Of a DNA stretch of 64,000 bases, positions 27,828 to 37,946 are shown piece by piece (positions within the stretch are counted from its first letter, which is position 1; each line of letters opens with the position of its first letter). Both the position numbers and the translations under genes were made by a program. Under the pieces are notes generated by a model that had not been told where the DNA came from, did no database searches, and saw only the letters and a program-made list of their open reading frames with translations. Origin of the DNA: Streptomyces barkulensis (lineage in GTDB: Bacteria > Actinomycetota > Actinomycetes > Streptomycetales > Streptomycetaceae); assembly GCF_002843305.1 (NCBI RefSeq), contig NZ_PGSG01000038.1, forward strand, positions 1-64,000, given 5' to 3'.

Positions 27828-28934
27828 ATGAACACGCAACTGCGCCGCACCGCCGTGGCCGTGGCCGCAACCGCCATGGCCGTCTCGCTCGCCGCCTGCG
27901 GGAGCGCCAAGGAAGCCGGAGGCAACGGCTCCGGCGGCGACGACAAGAAGAAGGACGGCCCGCTGACCATCGGCCTGCTGCTGCCGGAGGACCAGACGGC
28001 CCGCTACGAGAACTTCGACAAGCCCCTCATAGAGAAGAGAATCAAGGAGCTCTGCTCCGACTGCGAGATCAGCTACGTCAACGCCAAGGAGGACGCGTCG
28101 ACGCAGCAGCAGCAGATGAACTCGATGATCACCAAGAAGGTGGACGCGATCATCCTGGACGCGGTGGACGCCAAGTCCATCGCCGGATCGGTCAACAAGG
28201 CGGACCAGGCCGGCATCCCGGTCGTCGCCTACGACCGCCTCGCCGAGGGCCCGATCTCCGCCTACACCTCCTTCGACAACGAGCAGGTCGGCAAGGTCCA
28301 GGGCACCGCGCTGCTGGAGGAGCTCGGCGACAAGGCCGGGGACGGCCAGATCGTCATGATGAACGGCTCGCCGACCGACCCCAACGCGGCCATGTTCAAG
28401 AAGGGCGCCAAGTCCGTCCTGGACGGCAAGGTCAAGGTGGGCAAGTCCTACGACACCACCGGCTGGAAGCCCGAAGAGGCCAACAAGAACATGAGCGGCG
28501 CCATCGCCTCCCTGGGCAAGGAGAACATCGTCGGCGTCTACTCCGCCAACGACGGCATGGCCGGCGGCATCATCACCGCCCTCAAGAGCGCCGGCGTCGA
28601 CCCGCTGCCCCCGGTCACCGGCCAGGACGCCGAACTGGCGGGCGTTCAGCGCATCATCTCCGGCGACCAGTTCATGACGGTCTACAAGCCCTTCCAGCCC
28701 GAGGCCTACGCCGCCGCCGAGATGGCCGTCGCCCTGGCCCGCGGCGAGAAGCCGGAGACCGAGACCACCGTCGACAGCGCGACCACCAAGGACGTGCCCG
28801 CGACCCTGATCGAGCCGATCGCGGTGACCGTCGACAACCTCAAGGACACCGTCGTCAAGGACGGCCTCTACACGGTGGAGGAGATCTGCACGGCCAAGTA
28901 CGCCAAGGCGTGCGAGAAGGCCGGTCTGAAGTAA
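27828..28934 (+). CDS. xylF: XylF: xylose-binding lipoprotein
   Basis: A 368-residue periplasmic-binding-type lipoprotein (peripla_BP_4). The signal peptide ends in a lipobox with Cys24 (VSLAAC), followed by a charged Gly/Lys linker. The binding domain has LTIGLLLPEDQTARYENFDKP, the VDAIILDAVDAKSI segment and TGQDAELAGVQ near the hinge, typical of XylF. It captures D-xylose for the XylG/XylH importer. ATG 27828 has GGGAGG eight bases upstream. Expression is expected to respond to Rok7B7; two candidate operators lie upstream. Confidence 0.92.
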   Translation: MNTQLRRTAVAVAATAMAVSLAACGSAKEAGGNGSGGDDKKKDGPLTIGLLLPEDQTARYENFDKPLIEKRIKELCSDCEISYVNAKEDASTQQQQMNSMITKKVDAIILDAVDAKSIAGSVNKADQAGIPVVAYDRLAEGPISAYTSFDNEQVGKVQGTALLEELGDKAGDGQIVMMNGSPTDPNAAMFKKGAKSVLDGKVKVGKSYDTTGWKPEEANKNMSGAIASLGKENIVGVYSANDGMAGGIITALKSAGVDPLPPVTGQDAELAGVQRIISGDQFMTVYKPFQPEAYAAAEMAVALARGEKPETETTVDSATTKDVPATLIEPIAVTVDNLKDTVVKDGLYTVEEICTAKYAKACEKAGLK

Positions 28935-29047
28935 CGGTCCGGCACTTCGCCGGCCCACCGGTGCCCGCGCCCCCCTTCCACCCCGTCGGGCGCGGGCACC
29001 GGGCGGTCCCCGCCCCCCGTCCTGTCCTGTTCTAGGAGTTGGTTCAC

Positions 29048-29827
29048 GTGTCCGCTACGCCTGTACTGGCGTTGCGCGGAATCTCCAAGCGCTTCGGTGC
29101 CGTTCAGGCGCTCACCGACGTCGAGCTGGAGGTCCACGCCGGCGAGGTGGTCGCCCTGGTGGGCGACAACGGCGCCGGAAAGTCCACGCTCGTGAAGACG
29201 ATCGCCGGCGTCGGCCCCGCCGACGAGGGCGTCTTCGAGTGGCAGGGCAGAGCCGTCGAGGTCAACCGGCCGCACGACGCCCAGGACCTGGGCATCGCGA
29301 CCGTCTACCAGGACCTCGCGCTCTGCGACAACCTCGACGTGGTCGGCAACCTGTTCCTCGGGCGCGAGATCCTGCGCTCCGGCGTCCTCGACGAGATCGA
29401 GATGGAGCGCCGCGCCCGGGAGCTGCTCGACACCCTGTCGATCCGCATCCCCAGCGTCCGCATCCCCGTCGCCTCCCTCTCCGGCGGCCAGCGGCAGGTC
29501 GTCGCCATCGCCCGCTCGATGCTGGGCGAGCCGAAACTCGTCATCCTCGACGAGCCCACCGCCGCCCTCGGCGTCGAGCAGACCGCCCAGGTCCTCGACC
29601 TGGTCGAGAGGCTGCGCGAACGCGGCCTGGCCGTCATCCTCATCAGCCACAACATGGCGGACGTCAAGGCGGTCGCCGACAAGGTGGCGGTGCTCCGGCT
29701 CGGCCGCAACAACGGCGTCTTCGACGTCGCGAGCACATCCCAGGAAGAGATCATCTCCGCCATCACCGGCGCCACGGAGAACGCCGTGACCCGCCGCAAG
29801 GCGCGTACCGCGGGGAGCCGACCGTGA
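29048..29827 (+). CDS. xylG: XylG: xylose importer ATPase (single domain)
   Basis: A 259-residue ABC ATPase: Walker A GDNGAGKST, Q-loop YQDLAL, signature LSGGQRQ, Walker B LVILDEP, H-loop ISHN. Enteric XylG has two nucleotide-binding domains (about 500 aa); the short form here is normal for Streptomyces and must act as a homodimer. GTG 29048 follows AGGAG. The stop overlaps the xylH GTG (GTGA). Confidence 0.92.
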   Translation: MSATPVLALRGISKRFGAVQALTDVELEVHAGEVVALVGDNGAGKSTLVKTIAGVGPADEGVFEWQGRAVEVNRPHDAQDLGIATVYQDLALCDNLDVVGNLFLGREILRSGVLDEIEMERRARELLDTLSIRIPSVRIPVASLSGGQRQVVAIARSMLGEPKLVILDEPTAALGVEQTAQVLDLVERLRERGLAVILISHNMADVKAVADKVAVLRLGRNNGVFDVASTSQEEIISAITGATENAVTRRKARTAGSRP

Positions 29828-31134
29828 GTGAGACCAAGCTTTCCAAGAACTCCGGGAACTCCGGGAACCCCGGGAAGACAGCCCCCGGCAACGGCGCGGC
29901 CGCCCCGGGCGCCGCGCCCGCCGTCGACCCCCGGCTGCTCGTGCGAGAGGAGGGCCTGGCGGGCTACCTGACCGACTTCGCGCGGAAGATGCGCACCGGC
30001 GAACTGGGCTCCGTCCCCGTCGTCGTCGGCCTGATCCTCATCTGGGCGATCTTCCAGATCCAGGACTCGGCCTTCCTCTCGGCCGAGAACCTCTCCAACC
30101 TGTCGGTCTACATCGTCGGCACCGGCCTGATCTCCGTCGGCATCGTCTTCGTGCTGCTGCTGGGCGAGATCGACCTGTCGGTCGGCTCGGTCAGCGGCCT
30201 GGCCTCCGCCGTCTTCGCCGTACTCGCCGTCAACAACGGGATGAACGAGTGGCTGGCGGTCGTCCTGGCGCTGCTCACCGGCGCCGCGGTCGGAGCCTTC
30301 CACGGCTACTTCTTCGCGAAGATCGGCGTCCCCGCCTTCGTCGTCACCCTGGCGGGCCTGCTGGCCTGGAACGGCCTGATGCTGAAGGTGCTGGGCACCG
30401 ACGGCACCATCAACCTGGACCGCGACGGCCTGGTCGGCACCCTGTCCAACCACTACTTCACCGACATCGCCGTCGCCTACGGCACCGCGGCGGTCGCGGT
30501 CGGCGTCTTCTTCGCCGTCCAGTTCGCCGGCGCCCGGCGCCGCGCCGCGGCCGGCATCCCCGCCCGCCCGCTCAGCGAGATCATCGTGCGCACCTGGGTG
30601 CTGGCCCTGCTGGCCTTCGGCGCCGCCTACATGCTCAACCAGTACCGGGGCATGCCGCTGGCGCTGCTGATCTTCCTGGCCGTGCTGGTGGCGCTGGACT
30701 TCGTCCTCAAGCGCACCTCCTACGGCCGCAAGGTCTTCGCGCTCGGCGGCAACACCGAGGCGGCGCGCCGCGCCGGCATCAACGTCGAGCTGGTGCGCAT
30801 CTCGGTCTTCTCCGTCGCGGGCACCATGGCCGCCTTCGGCGGACTGATGATCGCCTCCCGCATCCTGGCCGCCAACCAGGGCGCGGGCAGCGGCAACCTG
30901 CTGATGGAGGCCATCGCCGCGGCCGTCATCGGCGGCACCAGCCTCTTCGGCGGGCGCGGCTCGGTGTGGTCCGCGCTGCTGGGCATGCTGGTGATCGGCT
31001 CGATCGCCAACGGCATGGCCCTGCTGGGCATCGCCGCCGCCATCCAGTACATGATCACGGGCGCGGTGCTGCTGGCCGCGGTCGTCATCGACTCGGTCTC
31101 CCGGCGCACCCAGCGCTCGGCGGGCCGGAGCTGA
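29824..31134 (+). CDS. xylH: XylH: xylose importer permease
   Basis: A 436-residue permease of the BPD_transp_2 family, with about ten or more hydrophobic segments after a 60-residue Gly/Asn/Ala-rich cytosolic head. Typical family strings are LLGEIDLSVGSVSGLAS and ALGGNTEAARRAGI, then AAAVIGGTSLFGGRGS. GTG 29824 overlaps xylG by four bases, so the pair is coupled. A strong terminator follows. Confidence 0.92.
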   Translation: MSETKLSKNSGNSGNPGKTAPGNGAAAPGAAPAVDPRLLVREEGLAGYLTDFARKMRTGELGSVPVVVGLILIWAIFQIQDSAFLSAENLSNLSVYIVGTGLISVGIVFVLLLGEIDLSVGSVSGLASAVFAVLAVNNGMNEWLAVVLALLTGAAVGAFHGYFFAKIGVPAFVVTLAGLLAWNGLMLKVLGTDGTINLDRDGLVGTLSNHYFTDIAVAYGTAAVAVGVFFAVQFAGARRRAAAGIPARPLSEIIVRTWVLALLAFGAAYMLNQYRGMPLALLIFLAVLVALDFVLKRTSYGRKVFALGGNTEAARRAGINVELVRISVFSVAGTMAAFGGLMIASRILAANQGAGSGNLLMEAIAAAVIGGTSLFGGRGSVWSALLGMLVIGSIANGMALLGIAAAIQYMITGAVLLAAVVIDSVSRRTQRSAGRS

Positions 31135-31165
31135 CCACCCGGCCGCCCGGCCGTCCTCCCGCTCC

Positions 31166-31208
31166 GCCCGGTGCCGGGCCCCTCACTCAGAGGGGCCCGG
31201 CACCGGGC
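31166..31208. terminator. Terminator of xylFGH
   Basis: A perfect 19-bp stem (31166-31184 / 31190-31208) with loop ACTCA, 32 bp after xylH. Confidence 0.85.
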
Positions 31209-31378
31209 GTGTGCGCGACCGCCCGCAAGGGCCGGGGCCGTCCCGCGACCGTCCCGCGACACACCACGACACACCCGGACGGCCGCAACGCGGTGGCCGC
31301 CGCACGGTCGGGCGGCCGGAACATTAGACTCATCGGATCGGCACAAGCCCGTACGGCTCGACCAGCAAGGAGGCACGG

Positions 31379-33331
31379 GTGGCTCTGCTGACCCGCATCA
31401 CGGGACCGCGCGATCTCGACCGGCTCAGCCCCGAAGAGCTCGACCAGCTCGCCCGGGAGATCCGGACCTTCCTCGTCGAGGCGGTCTCCAAGACCGGCGG
31501 CCACCTCGGACCCAACCTGGGCGTGGTCGAGCTGACCATCGCCCTGCACCGGGTCTTCGAGTCGCCCAGGGACAAGGTCCTCTTCGACACCGGACACCAG
31601 AGCTACGTCCACAAGCTGCTCACCGGGCGGCAGGACTTCTCCAGGCTGCGGGCCAGGGGCGGCATCTCCGGCTACCCCTCGCGGGCCGAGTCCGAGCACG
31701 ACGTCATCGAGAACTCCCACGCCTCCACCGTGCTGGGCTGGGCCGACGGACTGGCCAAGGCCAACCAGGTGCTGGGCCGCGAGGACCACCACGTGGCCGC
31801 GGTCATCGGCGACGGCGCGCTCACCGGCGGCATGGCCTGGGAGGCGCTCAACAACATCGCCGCTGCCAAGGACCGCCCCCTGGTCATCGTCGTCAACGAC
31901 AACGAGCGCTCCTACGCGCCCACCATCGGCGGCCTGGCCGACCACCTGGCCACCCTGCGCACCACCGACGGCTACGAGCGTTTCCTGGCCCGCAGCAAGG
32001 ACCTGCTCAACCGCACCCCGGTCGTCGGCAGGCCGCTGTACGAGACCCTGCACGGCGCCAAGAAGGGCATCAAGGACGTCATCGCCCCGCAGGGCATGTT
32101 CGAGGACCTGGGCCTGAAGTACCTCGGCCCCATCGACGGCCACGACATAGCGGCCCTGGAGTCCGCCCTGACCCGCGCCAAGCGCTTCGGCGGCCCGGTC
32201 ATCGTCCACTGCCTGACCGAGAAGGGCCGCGGCTACCAGCCCGCCGTCCAGCACGAGGCCGACCGCTTCCACGCCGTCGGCGTCATCCACCCCGACACCG
32301 GCCTGCCGGTGGCCGCCTCCGGCGCCGACTGGACCTCGGTCTTCGGCGACGAGATGGTCGAGCTCGGCCGCGAGCGCGCGGACATCGTGGCCATCACCGC
32401 CGCGATGCTCCAGCCGGTCGGCCTGCGGAAGTTCGCCGAGACCTTCCCCGACCGCGTCTACGACGTGGGTATCGCCGAGCAGCACGGCGCCGTCTCGGCG
32501 GCCGGGCTGGCCACCGGCGGACTGCACCCGGTCTTCGCCGTCTACGCCACCTTCCTCAACCGCGCCTTCGACCAGGTGCTGATGGACGTCGCCCTGCACA
32601 GGTGCGGGGTCACCTTCGTCCTGGACCGGGCCGGGGTCACCGGCACCGACGGCGCCTCCCACAACGGCATGTGGGACATGTCGATCCTCCAGGTCGTCCC
32701 CGGACTGCGGATCGCCGCCCCGCGCGACGCCGACCAGCTGCGCGCCCAGCTGCGCGAGGCCGTCGAGGTGAAGGACGCCCCGACGGTGGTGCGCTTCTCC
32801 AAGGGCGCCGTCGGCCCTTCCGTGCCCGCCGTCTCCGCGATCGGCGGCATGGACGTGCTGCGCGAGGCGCGGACGGAGGAGGGCGAGCGGCCGGACGTGC
32901 TGCTGGTCTCGGTCGGCGCGCTGGCCCCGATGTGCCTGGAGGTCGCCGACCTGCTGGAGAAGCAGGGCATCTCCTCCACCGTGGTGGACCCGCGCTGGGT
33001 CAAGCCGGTCGACGAGGCGCTGCCGCCGCTGGCGGACCGCCACCGCGTCGTCGTCACCGTGGAGGACAACAGCCGGGCGGGCGGCGTCGGTTCGGCGATC
33101 GCGCAGGCGCTGCGCGACGCGGGTGTGGACGTGCCGCTGCGCGACTTCGGCATCCCCGCGAAGTTCCTGGACCACGCCTCCCGCGGCGAGGTGCTCGCCG
33201 AGATCGGCCTGACCGCGCCGGACATCGCCCGCCAGGTCACCGGTCTGGTCGCCAAGCTCGGCGGCCGCTACGGCACCGGTGACACCGAGGGCGCCGAGGA
33301 CACCGAGCGTGCGGAGGCCTCCCGGGACTGA
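31379..33331 (+). CDS. dxs: 1-Deoxy-D-xylulose-5-phosphate synthase
   Basis: A 650-residue thiamine-diphosphate enzyme. It condenses pyruvate and glyceraldehyde-3-phosphate to start the MEP isoprenoid pathway. The [15 protein letters not shown]is region, the ThDP/Mg motif [16 protein letters not shown] and the GIAEQH glutamate are intact. GTG 31379 follows AAGGAGG. The last approximately 20 residues are an acidic tail ([13 protein letters not shown]) beyond the usual end. It is monocistronic, with its own gap downstream of the xyl terminator. Confidence 0.95.
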   Translation: MALLTRITGPRDLDRLSPEELDQLAREIRTFLVEAVSKTGGHLGPNLGVVELTIALHRVFESPRDKVLFDTGHQSYVHKLLTGRQDFSRLRARGGISGYPSRAESEHDVIENSHASTVLGWADGLAKANQVLGREDHHVAAVIGDGALTGGMAWEALNNIAAAKDRPLVIVVNDNERSYAPTIGGLADHLATLRTTDGYERFLARSKDLLNRTPVVGRPLYETLHGAKKGIKDVIAPQGMFEDLGLKYLGPIDGHDIAALESALTRAKRFGGPVIVHCLTEKGRGYQPAVQHEADRFHAVGVIHPDTGLPVAASGADWTSVFGDEMVELGRERADIVAITAAMLQPVGLRKFAETFPDRVYDVGIAEQHGAVSAAGLATGGLHPVFAVYATFLNRAFDQVLMDVALHRCGVTFVLDRAGVTGTDGASHNGMWDMSILQVVPGLRIAAPRDADQLRAQLREAVEVKDAPTVVRFSKGAVGPSVPAVSAIGGMDVLREARTEEGERPDVLLVSVGALAPMCLEVADLLEKQGISSTVVDPRWVKPVDEALPPLADRHRVVVTVEDNSRAGGVGSAIAQALRDAGVDVPLRDFGIPAKFLDHASRGEVLAEIGLTAPDIARQVTGLVAKLGGRYGTGDTEGAEDTERAEASRD

Positions 33332-33523
33332 CCGCGACCCGGGACTGACCGCGCCCCCTTACCCCGACCGGCCCGTCCGGCACCCCGGACGGGCCGGCGA
33401 GCCCGGCTCCCGAGCCCGCCCCGAAGGCGTTCCCGCAGCGCCCCGGCACGCCGCACGGCACGCCGCACCGGTGTGCCCGCCGGGGCGGCGGGGACGGCGG
33501 CGGGGACGGATAGGTTGTAGCCC

Positions 33524-35230
33524 ATGCCGACCGCCTCCGACCCACCCCGGTCCGTCCGGCTGCCGAGCGCCCGCACGGCACCGGCCGAGGCCGCACGGGT
33601 GCGGGAGCCCGGTGCCCGCCGGCCGTCCGGCGACCCCGCCCCCCGGCCTCAGCCCACACCCGCCGGCCTCCCGCGCCCGCTGTGGCCCCGGCTGCTGCCC
33701 GTGCTGGTGCTGCTGGCCGCGCTCACCCGCGTCCCGTCCTTCCTGCGCCCGCTGTGGAACCCCGACGAGGGCTTCCTCGCCACCCAGGCCCGGATGCTCG
33801 CGGACGGCGGGACGCTCTACGACACCGTCGTGGACCGCAAACCGCCCCTGGTGCCCTGGCTCTACCAGGGAGCCTTCGCCGTCTTCGGCGACGCCTCGCT
33901 GTGGCCGGTCAAGGCCGCGGCGGTGGCGGCGGTGGCGGCCACCGCCGCGCTGCTGGCCTCCCTGGCCCGCCGCCGCTGGGGCGAGCGGGCCGCATGGGCC
34001 GCCGGCGTGCTGTTCGTCCTCGCCTCGGTGGGCCTGAACCCCGAGGACGCCCAGGCGGCGAACTTCGAGGTCTTCATGCTGCCGTTCACCGCGGCGGCCG
34101 TCTGGTGCGCCGACCGGCGGCACTGGACGGCAGCGGGCCTCGCGGTCGCCGGCGCCTTCCTGGTCAAGCAGACGGGCGGCGCGACCCTGCTGCCGGTGCT
34201 GTTCCTGCTGTGGCGTACGGCGCCGCCCGGCGACCCGCGGCGGGCCGCGCTGCTCCGGCTGGGCGCGGGCTGCGTACTGCCGGTGGCGGTGGTGGCGGCT
34301 GCCTGCGGCTGGTCCCGCTTCCTGTTCTGGACGGTCACCGGCTCGGGCGCGTACGCCTCCTTCACCGGTTCGGAGCTGCACGTGCTCGGCCGGGGCCTGG
34401 GCAACACCGCCATCGCGGCGGCGGGCTTCGCGGGGCTGCTGGTACCGCTGACGGCGGCGCTGCGGCGGCGCCCGCCGCTGCGGCGGCGGATTCTGACCGC
34501 GGACCTGTGGATCTGGCTGGCGGCCTCCGCGGTCGCCGTGGTCTCCGGCTTCCACTTCTTCGGCCACTACTACCTGCAGCTGCTGCCGCCGCTGGCCCTG
34601 CTGGGGGCGGGCGCCCTGCGTCTGCTGGGCGACGGGTGGACGCGCCGGACCGCGCTGTGCGCGGTGCTGTCGTGCGCGCTGTTCCTGGGCTGGAGCACGG
34701 TCGCGGGCAGCGCGGAGCTGGACCACGCCCGGAAGGTGGCCGACGCCGCGCGGCGGCACGCCGGACCGCAGGAGAAGGTGCTGCTGTGGGGCATGCACCC
34801 GGAGGGCTACTGGCTGGCCGACCGCCGCCCCGCCAGCCGCTATCTCACCGCCGGCCTGCTCACCAACTTCAGCGGCGGACGGGACGGGCCACGGGTGGGC
34901 CAGCGGTACGGCGTCGAGGGCGGCTGGCACACCTTCCGCACCGAGCTGTCCGAGGACCTGCCGAAGGTGATCGTCGACGACTCGCGCGGCAAGCCGTACG
35001 CACCCTCCCGGATGCCGACGCTGCGCTATCTGCTCGCGGCGTACTACGAGCGCGCGGAGCGGGTGGACGGTGCGGTGGTGTACGTGCTGCGGCCGGAGCG
35101 CGGGGAACGGCGCGGGCAGGGGGAGCGCGAAGAGCCCGAGGAGCGCGGGGGCCGCGGGGGTCGTGAGGGCCGCGAGGGTCGTGAGGGTCGCGGGGGTCGC
35201 GGGGAGAGGGGCGCGGCCGGCGCCCGCTGA
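33524..35230 (+). CDS. Glycosyltransferase family 39-type membrane protein
   Basis: A 568-residue GT-C transferase that would move sugar from a polyprenyl-phosphate donor to an exported acceptor. A disordered Pro/Arg/Ala-rich head (1-55) precedes about ten membrane segments. The catalytic-loop acidic motif NPDEGFLA follows the first segment, and RKPPLVPWLY and HFFGHYYLQLLPP are typical of the PMT_2/ArnT group. The C-terminus ends in an unusual Arg/Gly/Glu tail made of (G/E)GR triplets coded by a 9-bp repeat at 35147-35200. The acceptor is unknown. Confidence 0.8.
   Translation: MPTASDPPRSVRLPSARTAPAEAARVREPGARRPSGDPAPRPQPTPAGLPRPLWPRLLPVLVLLAALTRVPSFLRPLWNPDEGFLATQARMLADGGTLYDTVVDRKPPLVPWLYQGAFAVFGDASLWPVKAAAVAAVAATAALLASLARRRWGERAAWAAGVLFVLASVGLNPEDAQAANFEVFMLPFTAAAVWCADRRHWTAAGLAVAGAFLVKQTGGATLLPVLFLLWRTAPPGDPRRAALLRLGAGCVLPVAVVAAACGWSRFLFWTVTGSGAYASFTGSELHVLGRGLGNTAIAAAGFAGLLVPLTAALRRRPPLRRRILTADLWIWLAASAVAVVSGFHFFGHYYLQLLPPLALLGAGALRLLGDGWTRRTALCAVLSCALFLGWSTVAGSAELDHARKVADAARRHAGPQEKVLLWGMHPEGYWLADRRPASRYLTAGLLTNFSGGRDGPRVGQRYGVEGGWHTFRTELSEDLPKVIVDDSRGKPYAPSRMPTLRYLLAAYYERAERVDGAVVYVLRPERGERRGQGEREEPEERGGRGGREGREGREGRGGRGERGAAGAR
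35147..35200 (+). repeat. Six 9-bp tandem repeats in the GT39 C-terminus
   Basis: Units of the form G(G/A)GGG(C/T)CG(C/T), in frame, coding GGR-GGR-EGR-EGR-EGR-GGR. Slippage-prone DNA; copy number probably varies between strains. Confidence 0.8.
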
Positions 35231-35260
35231 GCCGGGGGGACGGGGGCGGTGGAGCGGGGA

Positions 35261-35659
35261 TCAGCGCACCGAGCGCGGCCCGGCCGCCCGGGCGCCCAGC
35301 GCCGCCACCCGTTCGCGCAGCCCGCGGTCGGCGGTGACCACCGTGCAGGGCCGGCCGCGGCCCTCGGCCGCCACCAGTTCCACGATCCGGTCGTCCCCGC
35401 TGCCGGGCGCGTCCACCACCCGTACCCCGGGCACGGAGGTCACTCCGCGTGCGGCGCCCTCCACGACGAGCACGATCTCCTCGCCGTCCTCGCCGTCCTC
35501 GCCGTCCTCGCCGTCCGTACAGTCTCCGTCCGCCCGCGCCGCGAGGCGGTCCCGCAGCCGCTCGGCGGCGCCGCGCCGGTCCCGCCACCAGCCGTCCGGC
35601 ACCGAGCCGACGACGTTGGCGGCGTCCACGACGAGCAGGGGGCGAAGGCGTTCGGACAT
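35261..35659 (-). CDS. NYN/PIN-like nuclease domain protein
   Basis: A 132-residue protein with the NYN-type opening LLVVDAANVVGSVPDGWWRDR, then VLVVEGAARG, GSGDDRIVELV and VVTADRGLRERV. The four Asp positions of a PIN-like metal site are in place, so ribonuclease activity is plausible. Streptomyces copies are often mislabelled NTP pyrophosphohydrolase. An internal GED-GED-GED run is coded by about five CTCGCCGTC repeats on the plus strand (near 35478-35520). ATG 35659 is the usual start. It converges on the GT39 gene. Confidence 0.75.
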   Translation of the reverse strand: MSERLRPLLVVDAANVVGSVPDGWWRDRRGAAERLRDRLAARADGDCTDGEDGEDGEDGEEIVLVVEGAARGVTSVPGVRVVDAPGSGDDRIVELVAAEGRGRPCTVVTADRGLRERVAALGARAAGPRSVR

Positions 35660-35816
35660 GGCCCAAGGGTGCCACGGCCACCGCTCAGCCACTGCTCAGC
35701 TCAGCCGCCGCTCAGCCACCGCTCCCCGAAGCCCCGCGCACGCGACGGCGCCCGTCCGCACTCGGGGTGCGGACGGGCGCCGTGGACGGGAAGCGGCGGC
35801 GGGCCGCCCCGGTGCG

Positions 35817-37946
35817 TCAGTTCGGGACGCTCGCCACGCCCGGTTCCAGGAACCGCTTGCCGGCCACGCGCTCGGAGACGCCCTCGCGGTCCAGGTACGG
35901 CGTGATGCCGCCCAGGTGGAAGGGCCAGCCCGCGCCGGTGATCAGGCACAGGTCGATGTCCTGGGCCTCGGCGACGACGCCCTCGTCGAGCATCAGGCGG
36001 ATCTCCCCGGCGATCGCGTTCAGCGCGCGCTCGCGGACCTGCTCCTCGGTCAGCACCGTGCCGCCGGTCTCGAACAGGGCGGCGACCTCCGGGTCCAGCT
36101 CCGGCTTGCCGGAGTCGTAGACGTAGAGGCCGCGCTTGCCCGCCTTGACGATGCGGCCCAGGTTCTCCGAGACGGCGAAGCGGTCGGGGAACGCGGCGTT
36201 CAGGGTGCCGGCCACATGGTGGGCGACGGCCGGGCCGACCAGCTCCAGCAGCACGATCGGCGACATGGGCAGGCCCAGCGGAGCCAGCGCCCGGTCGGCG
36301 ACCTCCACGGGGGTGCCCTCGTCGATGGAGCGCAGCACCTCGCCCAGGAAACGGGTCAGGATGCGGTTGACGACGAACGCCGGGGCGTCCTTGACCAGCA
36401 CGGCCGTCTTCTTCAGCGACTTGGCGACCGCGAAGGCCGTCGCCAGCGAGGCGTCGTCGGTCCGCTCGGCGCGGACGATCTCCAGCAGCGGCAGCACGGC
36501 GACGGGGTTGAAGAAGTGGAAGCCCACGACCCGCTCGGGGTGCTTGAGCTTGCCCGCCATCTCGGTGACCGACAGCGAGGAGGTGTTGGTGGCCAGGATG
36601 GCGTGCTCGGGCACGACCGCCTCGACCTCGGCGAACACCTGCTGCTTGACGCCCATCTCCTCGAAGACGGCCTCGATGACGAAGTCCGCGTCGCCGAAGG
36701 CGGCGGCCTTGTCCAGCGAGCCGGTGACCAGGGCCTTGAGGCGGTTGGCCTTGTCCTGGCCCACACGCCCCTTGAGCAGGAGCTTGTCGATCTCCTCGTG
36801 GACGTAGCCCACGCCCTTGTCGATGCGCTCCTGGTCGATGTCGGTCAGCACGACCGGCACCTCCAGGCGGCGGGCGAACAGCAGCGCCAGCTGCGAGGCC
36901 ATCAGACCGGCGCCGACGACGCCGACCTTGGTGACCGGGCGGGCCAGCTTCTTGTCCGGGGCGCCGGCCGGGCGCTTGGCGCGCTTGTTGACCAGGTTGA
37001 AGGCGTACAGGCCGCTGCGCAGCTCGTCGCCCATGATCAGGTCGGCCAGGGCGCGGTCCTCGGCGTCGAAGCCCTGCCGCAGATCGCCGTTCTTGGCCGC
37101 CGCGATGATGTCCAGCGCGCGGTAGGCGGCCGGGGCCGCGCCGTGCACCTTGGAGTCGGCGACGGAGCGCCCGCGGGCGACGGCCTGGTCCCAGGCCTCG
37201 CCGCGGTCGACGTCCGGGCGCTCGACCTCGAGCTCGCCGCGGAGCACCGAGGCGGTCCAGATCAGGGACTGCTCCAGGAAGTCGGCGCCGTCGAAGATCG
37301 CGTCGGCGATGCCGAGCTCGAAGACCTGCTGGCCCTTGAGCTGCTTGTTCTGGTTGAGCGAGTTCTCGATGATCACCGAGACCGCGCGGTCGGCGCCGAT
37401 CAGGTTCGGCAGCAGGGTGCAGCCGCCCCAGCCGGGGACCAGCCCGAGGAAGACCTCGGGGAGGGAGAAGGCCGGGATGGCCCGCGAGACGGTCCGGTAG
37501 GAGCAGTGCAGACCCACCTCGACACCGCCGCCCATCGAGGCGCCGTTGTAGTAGGCGAAGGTCGGCACGGCCAGGGAGGACAGTCGCTTGAAGACGTCGT
37601 GGCCGCCCTTGCCGATGGCCAGCGCGTCCTCGTGGCGCTTGATGACCTCCACGCCCTTGAGGTCGGCGCCCACGGCGAAGATGAACGGCTTGCCGGTCAC
37701 GCCGACGCCGGTGATCTCGCCCCTGGCGGCCTCGGCCTCGACCTGGTCGATCGCCTTGTCGAGGTTGACCAGCGACTGCGGGCCGAGCGTGGTGGGCTTG
37801 GTGTGGTCCAGGCCGTTGTCCAGGGTGATGAGCGCGAAGCGCCCCGCGCCCTGGGGGAGGTCGAGGTGACGTACGTGGGCGGTGGTGACGACCTCGTCGG
37901 GGAAGAGCTCGGCTGCGCCCTTCAGCAGTTCGGCGGTGTTACTCAC
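35817..37946 (-). CDS. fadB: FadB-type trifunctional beta-oxidation protein
   Basis: A 709-residue fusion. The N-terminal crotonase domain (1 to about 300) has FAVGADLKG and GASMGGGVEVGLHC oxyanion strands and the EVFLGLVPGWGG glutamate loop. The 3-hydroxyacyl-CoA dehydrogenase (about 335-620) has the NAD loop VGVVGAGLMASQ (a usual Gly is Ala), SSLSVTEMA and HFFNPVAVLPLLE. A C-terminal HAD domain follows. It performs hydration and oxidation of enoyl-CoA, passing ketoacyl-CoA to the thiolase. The GTG overlaps the thiolase stop (GTGA), giving a coupled fadA-fadB pair on the minus strand. Confidence 0.95.
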   Translation of the reverse strand: MSNTAELLKGAAELFPDEVVTTAHVRHLDLPQGAGRFALITLDNGLDHTKPTTLGPQSLVNLDKAIDQVEAEAARGEITGVGVTGKPFIFAVGADLKGVEVIKRHEDALAIGKGGHDVFKRLSSLAVPTFAYYNGASMGGGVEVGLHCSYRTVSRAIPAFSLPEVFLGLVPGWGGCTLLPNLIGADRAVSVIIENSLNQNKQLKGQQVFELGIADAIFDGADFLEQSLIWTASVLRGELEVERPDVDRGEAWDQAVARGRSVADSKVHGAAPAAYRALDIIAAAKNGDLRQGFDAEDRALADLIMGDELRSGLYAFNLVNKRAKRPAGAPDKKLARPVTKVGVVGAGLMASQLALLFARRLEVPVVLTDIDQERIDKGVGYVHEEIDKLLLKGRVGQDKANRLKALVTGSLDKAAAFGDADFVIEAVFEEMGVKQQVFAEVEAVVPEHAILATNTSSLSVTEMAGKLKHPERVVGFHFFNPVAVLPLLEIVRAERTDDASLATAFAVAKSLKKTAVLVKDAPAFVVNRILTRFLGEVLRSIDEGTPVEVADRALAPLGLPMSPIVLLELVGPAVAHHVAGTLNAAFPDRFAVSENLGRIVKAGKRGLYVYDSGKPELDPEVAALFETGGTVLTEEQVRERALNAIAGEIRLMLDEGVVAEAQDIDLCLITGAGWPFHLGGITPYLDREGVSERVAGKRFLEPGVASVPN

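Noticed and set aside
31166..31378. Riboswitch or attenuator ahead of dxs
   Set aside because: The hairpin at 31166-31208 is a simple terminator for xylH; no conserved riboswitch core was recognised in the leader.
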